A DNA stretch of 7,971 nt from Candidatus Sigynarchaeota archaeon (GCA_030587505.1 JAUQYY010000246.1:1-7971), one strand, 5' to 3'. Shown: positions 1-7,282, counted from the first letter of the stretch. The notes: generated from the sequence alone by a model not told the origin. Made by a program: numbers and translations.

Positions 1-209
1 CCTTACCAATGAACCTTGAGCACTTCACTCTCGACAACCTTCTGTACAAAGGGCATAGGATAAAGGTCACTTGGAGGGAGAAAAAAATCGACCAAGAGGA
101 GGAAGGGTACTGCGTGTACATCGACGGGAAAATAGCTGCCAAAAGAGACGGGCTAGAAAGAATCAGATTAGAGTTAAGCAGGAACAATCAACAGCAGCCC
201 ACTAAATAA
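1..209 (+). CDS. C-terminal end of an unidentified protein (5' end outside window)
   Basis: The frame is open from the window edge to a TAA at 207-209, so this is probably the last ~68 codons of a longer gene. The ATG at 9 has only eight bases before it, so whether it is a true start cannot be judged. The peptide reads as a small beta-rich end: a hydrophobic/basic strand pattern (LLYKGHRIKVTW), a charged loop, then GYCVYIDGKIAA and a final LERIRLEL strand before a polar Gln-rich tail. A short 'VYxDGK...' strand followed by an 'xRIxLEL' strand is the kind of ending seen in beta-sandwich domains of some large glycoside hydrolases. That is only a resemblance and I do not assign a function. It converges on the surface-protein gene ending at 341. 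It could instead be a complete 66-residue protein. Confidence 0.6.
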   Translation, partial: LPMNLEHFTLDNLLYKGHRIKVTWREKKIDQEEEGYCVYIDGKIAAKRDGLERIRLELSRNNQQQPTK

Positions 210-221
210 AGAGAGTGCCGC

Positions 222-278
222 ACTATCCCCTTCGATTCTCTGAAGCTGAGACTCATTGTTCGGGGAGATGAGGATAGT
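222..278. repeat. Inverted repeat in the convergent intergenic gap
   Basis: ACTATCC at 222-228 is the exact reverse complement of GGATAGT at 272-278. The extra C-run beside the first arm can pair with the G-run at 262-265 if a bulge is allowed. The repeat begins 13 bp after the stop codon of the plus-strand gene. It could fold at the 3' end of that transcript, although on the plus strand it is followed by an A-run rather than a T-run, so it is not a typical terminator in that direction. Confidence 0.4.
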
Positions 279-322
279 AAAAAATAAAAAAAGGTGAAGT
301 GAATGATTCTTTTTCTAATCAT
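279..322 (-). terminator. Terminator of the surface-protein gene
   Basis: Read on the minus strand, about 20 bases after the stop codon at 341-343, there is a perfect 6-bp hairpin (ATGATT at 317-322 with AATCAT at 303-308, 8-base loop). It is followed after ~10 bases by seven T, one A and six T (292-279). Oligo-T tracts are the main archaeal termination signal. The hairpin loop also carries a T5 run on the plus strand (310-314), so the element may stop the converging plus-strand transcript as well. Confidence 0.6.
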
Positions 323-340
323 GTGGCAGCCCTGAGTTCT

Positions 341-2740
341 CTAGTCCTTCTCAGATTCTTCCGGTGATTCACCTTCCTCATTGGATATGTCTTCTGTTTT
401 TTCCTCCTCTTCGCCTTCCTCTGCTTGCTCCTCTGTTTCCTCCATTTCCTCAGCCGGTTCTCTGCTTGGCTTTCTGATGAATTCACGTTTTTCCTCGTAT
501 TCTTCGATTGTTTGGATGATTTTTGCGCTCAGTTCACCGGGGACTCCTACGGACTCTAGGAGTCTTTCTCTTTCCGCCGGTGTCGCGGTTCTGAGCTCAA
601 GGGCTAGGGCGTTTGCCTCTTTTTCCTCCATTCCTGACTCGACTAGGAGCGGTATTATCATGTCCGCCAGTTCGACTGGCACGTAGCGCTCAACCCTCGG
701 CTCGACGCCCACTATGGCTAGCTCCTCACGCAGCAGGTCCCCTATGACCTTTTCTCTGGGTATGAGCTTAACCTCCACTTTTTCTCCTCGGCTGATCGCC
801 TTGATTAGCTCGTCGATTCTCTTTATGATGTACGGTATTCTCGCTCTCTTAATGTACGTGTAGGCTCCGAAGGCGGCGGTTGGAATGGCAACGGCTGCCA
901 ATGTGATGAGGAACATGGTTAGCGGAATTCTTATACTCGTGAAGGGTATCGGAACCGCGCGCTCCTTGATGGACAATAGTATCTGCGTCTGCTGAAGCTG
1001 ATAGTTCGCTGCCTGCGCTTGGATGGTTATCATGAACGATGAGGGCGGCAGCCCAAAGGTGGGGACCAGTATCAGGTATGTGCCTGAAGCCCCCAGTGCT
1101 ACCGGCTGGAGGGCTGAAAGCTTCACCGCTCCCTTCCCGATGCTGATGACAGGTAAGCCACCCGTGACCGTTACCGTCGCGTTCGGCACGGGGTTCCCGT
1201 TGTGGTCAACGTAGGTGAAAATTATCGGAACTACGGGGAGCGAGTTTTCAACTTGGATGAACGGTCCCAGCATGAGGTACGCTGGAGAGTCTACCGGCAG
1301 CATCGCAAACGCGGTGGGCGCCAGCGTGGTCTGGGTTCCTTTAACCTCGAGGATCAGGAATTTGTACCTTGTTGTGTAGTTCGCTTTTCCCGCACTTATG
1401 ATGAGGTGATGAGTGCCCGCGGAGATCACCGCGGCGGGTATTTGACCCATGTAATTGCCGGTGGAACCGACCTCCTCCATTGTACCAGTTATGTTTGTGT
1501 TCTCAATTATCCAGCCGACGCTGGCGTTATGAATCGGCGTTCCATCGGAAGTTGTGAAAACAACGGAAATCGTTATGTTCTGGTCATAGAATCCCTGAAC
1601 GATTTCTACCTGAGCTTGGAGAGTGGTGTTCACGCTGTTGATAATGAGCTCAATGGAGGCGCTTTGGGTGCTGTAGTTTCCCTTGGAGGCAACGATGTTT
1701 ATTTTGTACTGGCCCGGCACGAGGTTGCTCAGGACGCTGTGAGGTATAGAGTAATTGCCCTTAGCGCTCATAGTCATGTTCCGATTTATGTAACTCGTTC
1801 CCGTGATGGTGTACTTCACAGATGCTTCGACAACCGGCTTATCGTGGTGTGTGTCATGCAGGTAAACCCAGACATCGAAGCCTACCGTTTCGTTCCACGT
1901 CGTGTTAATTAATGGCGAGGTGGTAATACTCATAGGGATTTCCTCAAGAATCAGGACAATGTTAATGGGTATCGGATAAAGATAATCCGTTGAGTTGGGT
2001 TCTGCTCTGACAGTTATGATGTAGTTTGCTCCTCCCACGAGTCCAACCGTGCTGGTGTTAAAGGTTGCTATGTACTTTCCAAGCGCGACTTCATCCATTG
2101 TACCATTAGAAATCTCATTTCCATTGTAGTAAATTGTGTAGTTCGTCCAGTTAGCTTCTAGGGCCGGGTATCCTCCGCCACTGACGTTAAACCACACATA
2201 GAAGGTTATGTTGTCCGACCAGTACCCAGTAATTACGCTTCCGTTAACAGAAGTCAGCTGGGTCGAAGAGGCACCTATGGTTTGGTTTATTTCTACTAGG
2301 AGCGACTTGGGCGAGGTCAAGTTTATGGGTGGTTCGACAGGCGTGGTCGTTCCGTACACGTAAATCTTAAAGATTTCCTTGGGTGTACCGCTAACAGATA
2401 TATTTATGGTTATGTTTTTGTTTGCGTAGGCGTAGAATGAGCAGTTGGCAAAGTACTCGTTAACGATTTGTGAAATGTCTTGCAGGTTTCCATCAGTATA
2501 GTTCAGCGTCACGTTAGCGTTTTGAACACGAACATGACTCCACTTGTCCCAAACTTCAACATACACAGTAGTTATGTTCATCGTTATGTTTAGTGTCCAG
2601 TAGGTTTTGGGCTCTGTGCAGTTTTCCATCGGATTCCACCTTATCGCTTCGCTGGAGTAGTTTGCGTAGGATGTGTTAACGTAGGCTTGGATCCAGTACT
2701 GGTCTGAAGTGTAATTCTGGTATATCTGAAAACTGCACAA
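341..2740 (-). CDS. Membrane-anchored surface glycoprotein, C-terminal part (frameshifted from the upstream ORF)
   Basis: This 799-residue frame (open from 2800, stop TAG at 341-343) lacks a signal peptide, and its only possible start near the 5' end is TTG at 2740 with no spaced ribosome site. It is better read as the continuation of the ORF at 2676-4235 after a one-base shift. Residues ~20-130 contain a further beta module. About four Ig-like modules follow, near 175-265, 280-367, 375-467 and 494-591, each ending in a strand pair such as 'GxYxIxIxASKGNYS'. One transmembrane helix lies at ~604-628 followed by KRAR. Next come a helical, probably cytoplasmic region (~629-757) and a Glu-rich tail (761-799). 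About 30 N-x-S/T sequons occur before residue 522 and none after it, which fits an outside N-terminal part and an inside tail. Role inferred: cell-surface adhesion, binding or S-layer-associated protein. No enzyme motif was recognised. Confidence 0.8.
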   Translation of the reverse strand: MCSFQIYQNYTSDQYWIQAYVNTSYANYSSEAIRWNPMENCTEPKTYWTLNITMNITTVYVEVWDKWSHVRVQNANVTLNYTDGNLQDISQIVNEYFANCSFYAYANKNITINISVSGTPKEIFKIYVYGTTTPVEPPINLTSPKSLLVEINQTIGASSTQLTSVNGSVITGYWSDNITFYVWFNVSGGGYPALEANWTNYTIYYNGNEISNGTMDEVALGKYIATFNTSTVGLVGGANYIITVRAEPNSTDYLYPIPINIVLILEEIPMSITTSPLINTTWNETVGFDVWVYLHDTHHDKPVVEASVKYTITGTSYINRNMTMSAKGNYSIPHSVLSNLVPGQYKINIVASKGNYSTQSASIELIINSVNTTLQAQVEIVQGFYDQNITISVVFTTSDGTPIHNASVGWIIENTNITGTMEEVGSTGNYMGQIPAAVISAGTHHLIISAGKANYTTRYKFLILEVKGTQTTLAPTAFAMLPVDSPAYLMLGPFIQVENSLPVVPIIFTYVDHNGNPVPNATVTVTGGLPVISIGKGAVKLSALQPVALGASGTYLILVPTFGLPPSSFMITIQAQAANYQLQQTQILLSIKERAVPIPFTSIRIPLTMFLITLAAVAIPTAAFGAYTYIKRARIPYIIKRIDELIKAISRGEKVEVKLIPREKVIGDLLREELAIVGVEPRVERYVPVELADMIIPLLVESGMEEKEANALALELRTATPAERERLLESVGVPGELSAKIIQTIEEYEEKREFIRKPSREPAEEMEETEEQAEEGEEEEKTEDISNEEGESPEESEKD

Positions 2741-4235
2741 TCCCTGAGTCCGTGTTTTTAGAGTAATTCCAATTAGCGGGGCCGGGTTCGTCGTATAGTG
2801 TTACATTAGCGCCTGGTATAGGGTTCCCGAAGCTGTCTGTGACGTTTACTATAAGTGGGTAGAAAATTCTACTCTCGTCGCCAGCGTTACAGCTTATAGG
2901 GTGGTTTACTTCAAGCCAAACTTGATCAACTTGGTCGTAGCCTTCAGTTATACCAGCTATGTAGTATTGGAATGGTACAGCTATGTTGTGCTCATTGCTC
3001 GCTCTTCCATCATTTCTTATGCCGAAACTGCTTACGCTCCCGTCTATACCACTGTGGCGGGATCCAGGGCCACCGTATTCTACGCTTGTGCTGCCTGCTG
3101 TGTCCTTTGGCCAATCTGGCGCACCAAGGAGTGCGAGGCCAATGCCATCATTTCGCACTAAAGCCAAGTATTTAGTAGGTTGAGGTGAGGAAAGAGTGTC
3201 CGTCCATTGCTGATCGTAGGCTGTTCCGGGAAGGTTGTAGCTATCTACATAGAATTCCCAACTATCATTCACTACTACGGTGGCGAAGTCATATATTGTG
3301 ATGCTTGAGGTTATACACTGAACATCCACAAAAACATAGCCCTTGTAGGCATAGAATGTGTAAGTCTTGTTCATTGGCCCGTAGGGACCGCCAGGCACAT
3401 TGCAGCAGTAGTAATCTGTGCTTAGCTTACCGATTCTGACAACCACTCTTAGGGGTCCGTTTTCAACTATTTCGATTGTCCAGTTAAGGAGATTTCCTGA
3501 AGCTGCTCCGTCACGCTCTGGATCATCGGCGTCAATCCGGTCTATTCCTCTGTGCCTTCCGCTCGACGGAACAAGGTTTTCACCATTAACCTTGAATTCT
3601 TGGAATGATGCGTCATCATCCACATTATCCCAGACATATCGAGCCCTATAGAGACCGCTAATAACCCCGGTCGCGAAGGTGAAATAGTTGTTGCCGTTTG
3701 GAGTAATGCTCAGAGGGGTTGAATACATTTTTGGAGATCCTGTGTATGTGTCATTGTAGTAGACGTAATAGGTTGAAGTTCCACCCTTTGTAACGTTGAC
3801 GGGGAAGATTAAGCTACAGTTCTTGATATGGTTCCCACCGTTCCAGTAGGTTATGTTCTCAACCTGTGATGGTACTTCCACCCAGCTGTTGGTAGTTTGG
3901 TTGTAGTAGAGTACTCTAATGCTGTTGTTGGCGCAGTGTCCGTTAGCAAAATCAAGGTGTATTACTGCTGTTTCATTAATTCTGTCCACATAGTTTGGTT
4001 CTGTTACGTTTATTTCCCGTCTGAATGCCCAGCTGTAGTTCCACCACAGGTCTACTGGCTGTGGGTTTGACTTTGAGGTGGTTGAGGGAGGTGATTGCGT
4101 GTTTGTGTTGGTGTTGAACGGTGGTGGGAGAACTGTTTGGGTGTTTGGTAGGATGAGGGGGATTGCCATGACCAGGATTAGACTGGAGATGATTATTAGG
4201 CTCAGAGCATACTTTTTGTTCTTTTTTTGGGTCAT
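2676..4235 (-). CDS. Exported surface glycoprotein, N-terminal part (DUF2341-like), interrupted by a frameshift
   Basis: The 519-residue frame starts at ATG 4235, preceded by GAGGAAG at 4241-4247. The N-terminus has a Lys-rich stretch (KKNKK) and a hydrophobic segment (residues ~9-30), a signal peptide or signal anchor. A Pro/Thr/Ser/Asn linker follows (~31-60). Residues ~64-175 (W-N-Y-S-W-A-F-R-R start, ending TYYVYYND) resemble the DUF2341 module of archaeal and bacterial surface proteins. Residues ~185-440 look like a beta-sandwich region; the 'NGPLRVVVRIG...YTFYAYKGYVFVDV' pattern recalls carbohydrate-active beta-sandwich domains, but no catalytic residues can be named. Residues ~457-506 start a carboxypeptidase-regulatory-like module (FGNPIPGANVTLYDE ... 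GIVQFSDIP). That module breaks off into about 12 out-of-character residues before TAA at 2676-2678. About 15 sequons and six cysteines, including a CC pair at 277-278, fit an extracellular location. Read with the following ORF it gives a protein of about 1,300 residues. Confidence 0.8.
   Translation of the reverse strand: MTQKKNKKYALSLIIISSLILVMAIPLILPNTQTVLPPPFNTNTNTQSPPSTTSKSNPQPVDLWWNYSWAFRREINVTEPNYVDRINETAVIHLDFANGHCANNSIRVLYYNQTTNSWVEVPSQVENITYWNGGNHIKNCSLIFPVNVTKGGTSTYYVYYNDTYTGSPKMYSTPLSITPNGNNYFTFATGVISGLYRARYVWDNVDDDASFQEFKVNGENLVPSSGRHRGIDRIDADDPERDGAASGNLLNWTIEIVENGPLRVVVRIGKLSTDYYCCNVPGGPYGPMNKTYTFYAYKGYVFVDVQCITSSITIYDFATVVVNDSWEFYVDSYNLPGTAYDQQWTDTLSSPQPTKYLALVRNDGIGLALLGAPDWPKDTAGSTSVEYGGPGSRHSGIDGSVSSFGIRNDGRASNEHNIAVPFQYYIAGITEGYDQVDQVWLEVNHPISCNAGDESRIFYPLIVNVTDSFGNPIPGANVTLYDEPGPANWNYSKNTDSGIVQFSDIPELHFRPVLDPSLR
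2679..2800 (-). other. Frameshift / overlap zone joining the two surface-protein ORFs
   Basis: Both frames are open here: the downstream frame is blocked above 2800 by TAA at 2801-2803, and the upstream frame ends at TAA 2676-2678. Moving one base forward, for example dropping one T of the TTA codon read at about 2712-2714, changes '...FSDIPELHF' into '...FSDIPEYTSDQYWIQAY'. The second reading restores a normal beta-module ending. The exact site cannot be fixed from the sequence; a TTTT run at about 2728-2731 is another candidate. Whether this is a sequencing error, a mutation or a recoding site cannot be told from one sequence. Confidence 0.75.
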
Positions 4236-4253
4236 CGCTTCTTCCTCATTGCA

Positions 4254-4291
4254 AAGAGTGGTTTCTCTGTATTCTTTTTGTTTCCACTCTT
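4254..4291. repeat. 8-bp hairpin in the leader of the surface-protein gene
   Basis: AAGAGTGG at 4254-4261 and CCACTCTT at 4284-4291 are exact reverse complements separated by 22 bases. On the minus strand the stem ends about 6 bases before the Shine-Dalgarno-like GAGGAAG (4247-4241) of the gene starting at 4235. In the transcript it would form a stem next to the ribosome-binding site. As DNA it could be an operator for a dimeric regulator. No known regulator motif was recognised. Confidence 0.45.
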
Positions 4292-4370
4292 CTTTATTTG
4301 TGTGTGTTATTTTTCAAGTTGTCAGTCGGTCTTTCCCCTACTGCGAAGGGTTTTATTACTCTTTTGATTA

Positions 4371-4406
4371 AAATATAAGGGTTAAAATTATATTTATTCT
4401 TTTTCT
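4371..4406 (-). promoter_or_regulatory. Candidate BRE/TATA promoter of the surface-protein gene
   Basis: On the minus strand an A-rich BRE-like stretch (GAAAAAGA, 4406-4399) is followed by AATAAATATAA (about 4398-4388). A second TATA-like run, TTATATTTTA, lies at about 4378-4369. Either would place transcription start near 4350-4366 and leave a leader of ~115-130 nt containing the hairpin at 4254-4291. The whole stretch is AT-rich, so the exact box is uncertain. Confidence 0.35.
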
Positions 4407-4409
4407 GTT

Positions 4410-4431
4410 AAAAAACCAGCTGAAGCAGCCC
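4410..4431 (-). terminator. Second (downstream) terminator-like hairpin after PEPCK
   Basis: On the minus strand GCTG-CTT-CAGC (about 4429-4419) forms a short 4-bp hairpin followed by TGG and six T (4415-4410). It lies just beyond the stronger hairpin/T-tract at 4437-4463 and may act as a backup before the surface-protein promoter. Confidence 0.35.
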
Positions 4432-4436
4432 CATCC

Positions 4437-4463
4437 AAAAAATTTGAGTCCGTACAAACGGAC
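4437..4463 (-). terminator. Terminator of the PEPCK gene
   Basis: GTCCGT (4463-4458 on the minus strand) pairs perfectly with ACGGAC (4453-4448) across a 4-base loop. Five bases later comes a run of six T (4442-4437). It sits ~90 bases after the stop codon of the PEPCK gene and has the layout of an intrinsic terminator. In archaea the T-run alone may be enough. Confidence 0.6.
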
Positions 4464-4549
4464 GTGCCGAATAGAGTCTTCAGTTTCGGTGTGGAAGAGA
4501 TTCCTTCGCTTTTTGGTTTGGTTCCGGTGGTTCTCTCGTTTTTCGGTTT

Positions 4550-7282
4550 TTAGGGTGGGAAGGCGTTTTTGATTTCTGGGTAGAGTTCGGGGAACTTGTT
4601 GAGCCATTCTCTTCTTTCCTTTTTGAGCTGCTGGACCATTTCTTCGATCTGTTCGATGCTGTACCATTTCTCCAGCTTGAACCTGCCGATGTCGACGCCT
4701 TCAACCTTTTTGGGTACGAGGGTGCCGAAGTAGGGTTCGGGTTCCCACTCTATGCTGTTTCGGGCTATGCCCCTTATTATTGACGCCATCTCCTTTATCT
4801 GGACACGCTCCACTTTTCTTTTCACTATGCTCACGCCCTCCTCGTTTGTCTCCCTGAGTTCGCCTACTCCGCCGGTGTTTATGAGATAGCACTGCACCTT
4901 GTCTCCGAATCCCTTTAGCATGTCGTAGAACCTGTTTCCTTCCTCCGCCTTGCTTCCCACGATGAAGGGGTTGGTTCCGACCTCGCGCACGGACTGCCCG
5001 GCTCTCTTGGGGTCGCTTCCCGAGGTTTCGATTGATTCTCCGAGCATGAAGGCTGCCGCGGCCTGCTCCAGGGTTAGCTTGGAGGCTATGGGTACGACGG
5101 TGTTTCTGCGTGTTATCATTAGGATTATCATCCCGTCAACCTCGCTGAGGGGTGGCAGGTTAACGGTTGGGCTCTTGTACTTTCCGAAGTCGTCTCTCTG
5201 CATTATTCCGCGGCCGTTTCCTGTCAGAATGTCGCTCTCGAAGAGCACGTTTCCCTTGTAGTCCACCATCACGTTTTCGAGTATTGCGCTCGGCTTCGTC
5301 ACCGCGTTGTATAGTAGGGGCTGTATCTCGGGGTTTATACCCTCGGTCTTAAGGTAGAATCCCCTCTCTGTGCCCAGGGCTGAGCCGTCCGGCCTGAGGG
5401 CCACGAAGTCGTCTTGAACTATCTGTATGCCCTCTCCGTCCTCTTCGTCCAGGTCGTGGGTGTGGCAGCTGTGGGTGGTTTTTCCGGTTGCGGTGAGCCC
5501 GAAGATGAGGGTGCTGTAGGTTTTCAGCTCGCGGGTCTTCGCGTCCCGTGCCCTGATTATTTTCGCCCCCGCGTGTAGCCCGAGCATTCCCTGCTTCTTC
5601 GCGAACCACATCGCCATTCTGAGGAATCCCTTCTTGTCCTCTCCGTAGTAATCGGTTCCCAGCACAAAGGTGACTCCTATCTCGGGAAACACCACTATTT
5701 GCCTGTCTTTCTCGTGCCACTCGGGAATGTGTACTATGTAGATGTGGGGACCGTTGTACTCGTTCTTGGGCGGGAAGAGTGTCTGATTCACCATGTGGGC
5801 AAGCCTGATCATCTCGCCCCTGTGGACGGAGAGGAAGAGGGTGCACTTCGGTGTGAAGTAGGGGTTGTCCCCCATCATTCGTTCGGTGCACACGAGGGGA
5901 GCGTTTTTAATATAGTGGAGGACGTCCTTCACCGTTTTCGGCAGGTTTCTCATGAGTTCCCTCTGCCTGGGGTTAAGCTCGTACTGCACAACTTCGGGGC
6001 TCCCCACAATAATCGTCAGGCCTGCGCTCCTGTTTTTGACCGTCGAGACGAAGTTGTAGTTGCCGAACTTTGTTTTCGTCCCGTAAATCTCCGCCCTTTT
6101 CTTGATTTCCTCTGGGGACAGGTGTTGGACGTTGGTCCCGTTGTAGAGCGCCTCAACGGCTTCTCTTATCTCGTCCAGGTTTATCTGAGCTATGATCTCA
6201 TCTATCTCTGCCTTCGCTCTCTCTTTCTCCTCCTCAAGGGGTTCAAGATACTCCTTCGAGGTTATGATTCTTCTTATCTCCTTCTGCACTTTTAGGAGGG
6301 GGTGGGCCACGTTTAGGCAGTACACGGCTGCGAATTTGAAAATGTTCTTGTAGAAGGCGATCTGGAGCTTCTTCCGCTTCTCGTCGTGAATGAGCCTGTA
6401 GGGGTTGAAGAAGGGCTGCTGAGAATGGGTGAGAATGTTTATTGCGTCTTGCGGGCTCAAGCGCTTGGCTATCCTCTTGTCCTTTGAGTTGTTCACGAGC
6501 AGGAAAACCAGCTTGATTCTCGTCGTGTCGAGATACTTTTCGTTTCCCCCTATCCACCAGGGGTCGAGTATGAAGTAGCCGTCCTCCTTCTTGCTCTTCT
6601 CGTAGAGCGCCTGAAGCCTCGGAGAAATCTTTATCAGGTCTTTTTTCAGGTAGAACTTCCTCTCAGATACCGATGTGGATATGCGCCCCTTCTCACCGCC
6701 GAGCTGCTCAACGTATATAATGTCGTCCGAGTGTATCCTGGCGCGCTCCATCTCCAAAAGCAGAAAGGCGTTGGTGCTAACCCCCCGGCCCGTTTCTCCC
6801 AGGAAGGCTACACCCTCCCCGTTCACGTCCACGAGGCTGCCCCTGAGAAAGTTCAACTGCTCCTGCTCCTCACACACATCATTCACGATGCCCAATGCCA
6901 GTGCTCGTATGAACTCGTACTTGTTAACGTTAACAACCACACCGGTCTTGGTTTCGGAGTTATAGTACACCCCGGGGGGCTCGTCGTAGATCCCCGTGGC
7001 AGCGTATATGACTCCGTGGGGGCGCAGGTTCCTGTCCATGGGAGCCGGGAACCAGTTCTCCCTCCAGAAGTCGTCTAGGTGGCTCTCGTTTGTCCTGAGC
7101 TGAATAATGTAGCCGTTAATGTTCGCGTTCCAAACGTAGAGGGAGTCATACCCCAGGTGCCTCTCCGCCTTTTGAACAAGTTCTTCTCTTTTATCACGGG
7201 GGACGTTCACATCAACGATAACTTTCTCTTCAGCGCCCTTTTCGGCGACCTTTCCTCCAACGTTTTTTTCCAAATCACCCAT
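4550..7282 (-). CDS. pckA: ATP-type phosphoenolpyruvate carboxykinase fused to a degenerate HPr-kinase-like domain
   Basis: The C-terminal ~500 residues match ATP-dependent PEPCK (oxaloacetate + ATP = PEP + ADP + CO2; gluconeogenesis or C4-C3 exchange, cytoplasm). Numbering from the ATG at 7288: GTDYYGEDKKG (544-554) has the substrate Tyr and metal-binding Lys. LHAG (571-574) has the metal His. GLTATGKTT (597-605) is the kinase-1a P-loop. DD626-627 is kinase-2. ENV (671-673), NTG (804-806) and 'VQIKEMASIIRGI' (829-841) follow in family order. R420 in KNRSAG probably equals the oxaloacetate-binding Arg. The protein is ~380 residues longer than usual PckA (~530). Residues ~100-265 resemble HPr kinase, but the P-loop GETGRGVST (164-172) has Val for Lys; DD188-189 remains. 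A coiled-coil-like linker spans ~350-385. GAGGAG (7291-7296) lies 8 bases from ATG 7282 and 2 from ATG 7288, so 7282 is preferred. The gene appears monocistronic. Confidence 0.88.
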   Translation of the reverse strand: MGDLEKNVGGKVAEKGAEEKVIVDVNVPRDKREELVQKAERHLGYDSLYVWNANINGYIIQLRTNESHLDDFWRENWFPAPMDRNLRPHGVIYAATGIYDEPPGVYYNSETKTGVVVNVNKYEFIRALALGIVNDVCEEQEQLNFLRGSLVDVNGEGVAFLGETGRGVSTNAFLLLEMERARIHSDDIIYVEQLGGEKGRISTSVSERKFYLKKDLIKISPRLQALYEKSKKEDGYFILDPWWIGGNEKYLDTTRIKLVFLLVNNSKDKRIAKRLSPQDAINILTHSQQPFFNPYRLIHDEKRKKLQIAFYKNIFKFAAVYCLNVAHPLLKVQKEIRRIITSKEYLEPLEEEKERAKAEIDEIIAQINLDEIREAVEALYNGTNVQHLSPEEIKKRAEIYGTKTKFGNYNFVSTVKNRSAGLTIIVGSPEVVQYELNPRQRELMRNLPKTVKDVLHYIKNAPLVCTERMMGDNPYFTPKCTLFLSVHRGEMIRLAHMVNQTLFPPKNEYNGPHIYIVHIPEWHEKDRQIVVFPEIGVTFVLGTDYYGEDKKGFLRMAMWFAKKQGMLGLHAGAKIIRARDAKTRELKTYSTLIFGLTATGKTTHSCHTHDLDEEDGEGIQIVQDDFVALRPDGSALGTERGFYLKTEGINPEIQPLLYNAVTKPSAILENVMVDYKGNVLFESDILTGNGRGIMQRDDFGKYKSPTVNLPPLSEVDGMIILMITRRNTVVPIASKLTLEQAAAAFMLGESIETSGSDPKRAGQSVREVGTNPFIVGSKAEEGNRFYDMLKGFGDKVQCYLINTGGVGELRETNEEGVSIVKRKVERVQIKEMASIIRGIARNSIEWEPEPYFGTLVPKKVEGVDIGRFKLEKWYSIEQIEEMVQQLKKERREWLNKFPELYPEIKNAFPP
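6494..6991 (-). other. HPr-kinase-like P-loop domain with a lost lysine (within PEPCK)
   Basis: This encodes residues ~100-265 of the PEPCK protein. The order 'LVDVNGEGVAFLGETGRG' then 'VST', a helix, 'HSDDIIYVE' and later 'ISPRLQALY' follows the HprK/P core: beta-hairpin, P-loop GxxGxGK[ST], helix, kinase-2 DD. The P-loop codons at 6773-6799 give Val where the phosphate-binding Lys should be, so ATP hydrolysis or transfer by this domain is unlikely. HprK/P and PEPCK are known to share a P-loop fold, so the polypeptide seems to carry two versions of the fold, one active and one degenerate. Confidence 0.65.

Noticed and set aside
303..335. Tiny plus-strand ORF after GGTGA (10 codons)
   Set aside because: It lies inside the terminator hairpin of the opposite gene and no plus-strand gene follows, so a leader-peptide role has no support.
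1202..1912. 236-codon plus-strand ORF opposite the surface-protein gene
   Set aside because: It is antisense to a well-supported coding frame, has no domain-like pattern and no ribosome site that stands out; it is a shadow ORF.
2738..2740. TTG as an independent start for the downstream surface-protein ORF
   Set aside because: AGGGA lies directly against it with no spacing, the ORF would have no signal peptide despite a large sequon-rich ectodomain, and the frame stays open upstream to 2800.
5349..6295. Long ORFs on both strands inside the PEPCK gene (180 and 198 codons)
   Set aside because: They overlap the catalytic core of PEPCK in other frames and have composition typical of out-of-frame translation (Arg/His/Pro-rich or Val/Leu-rich without motifs).
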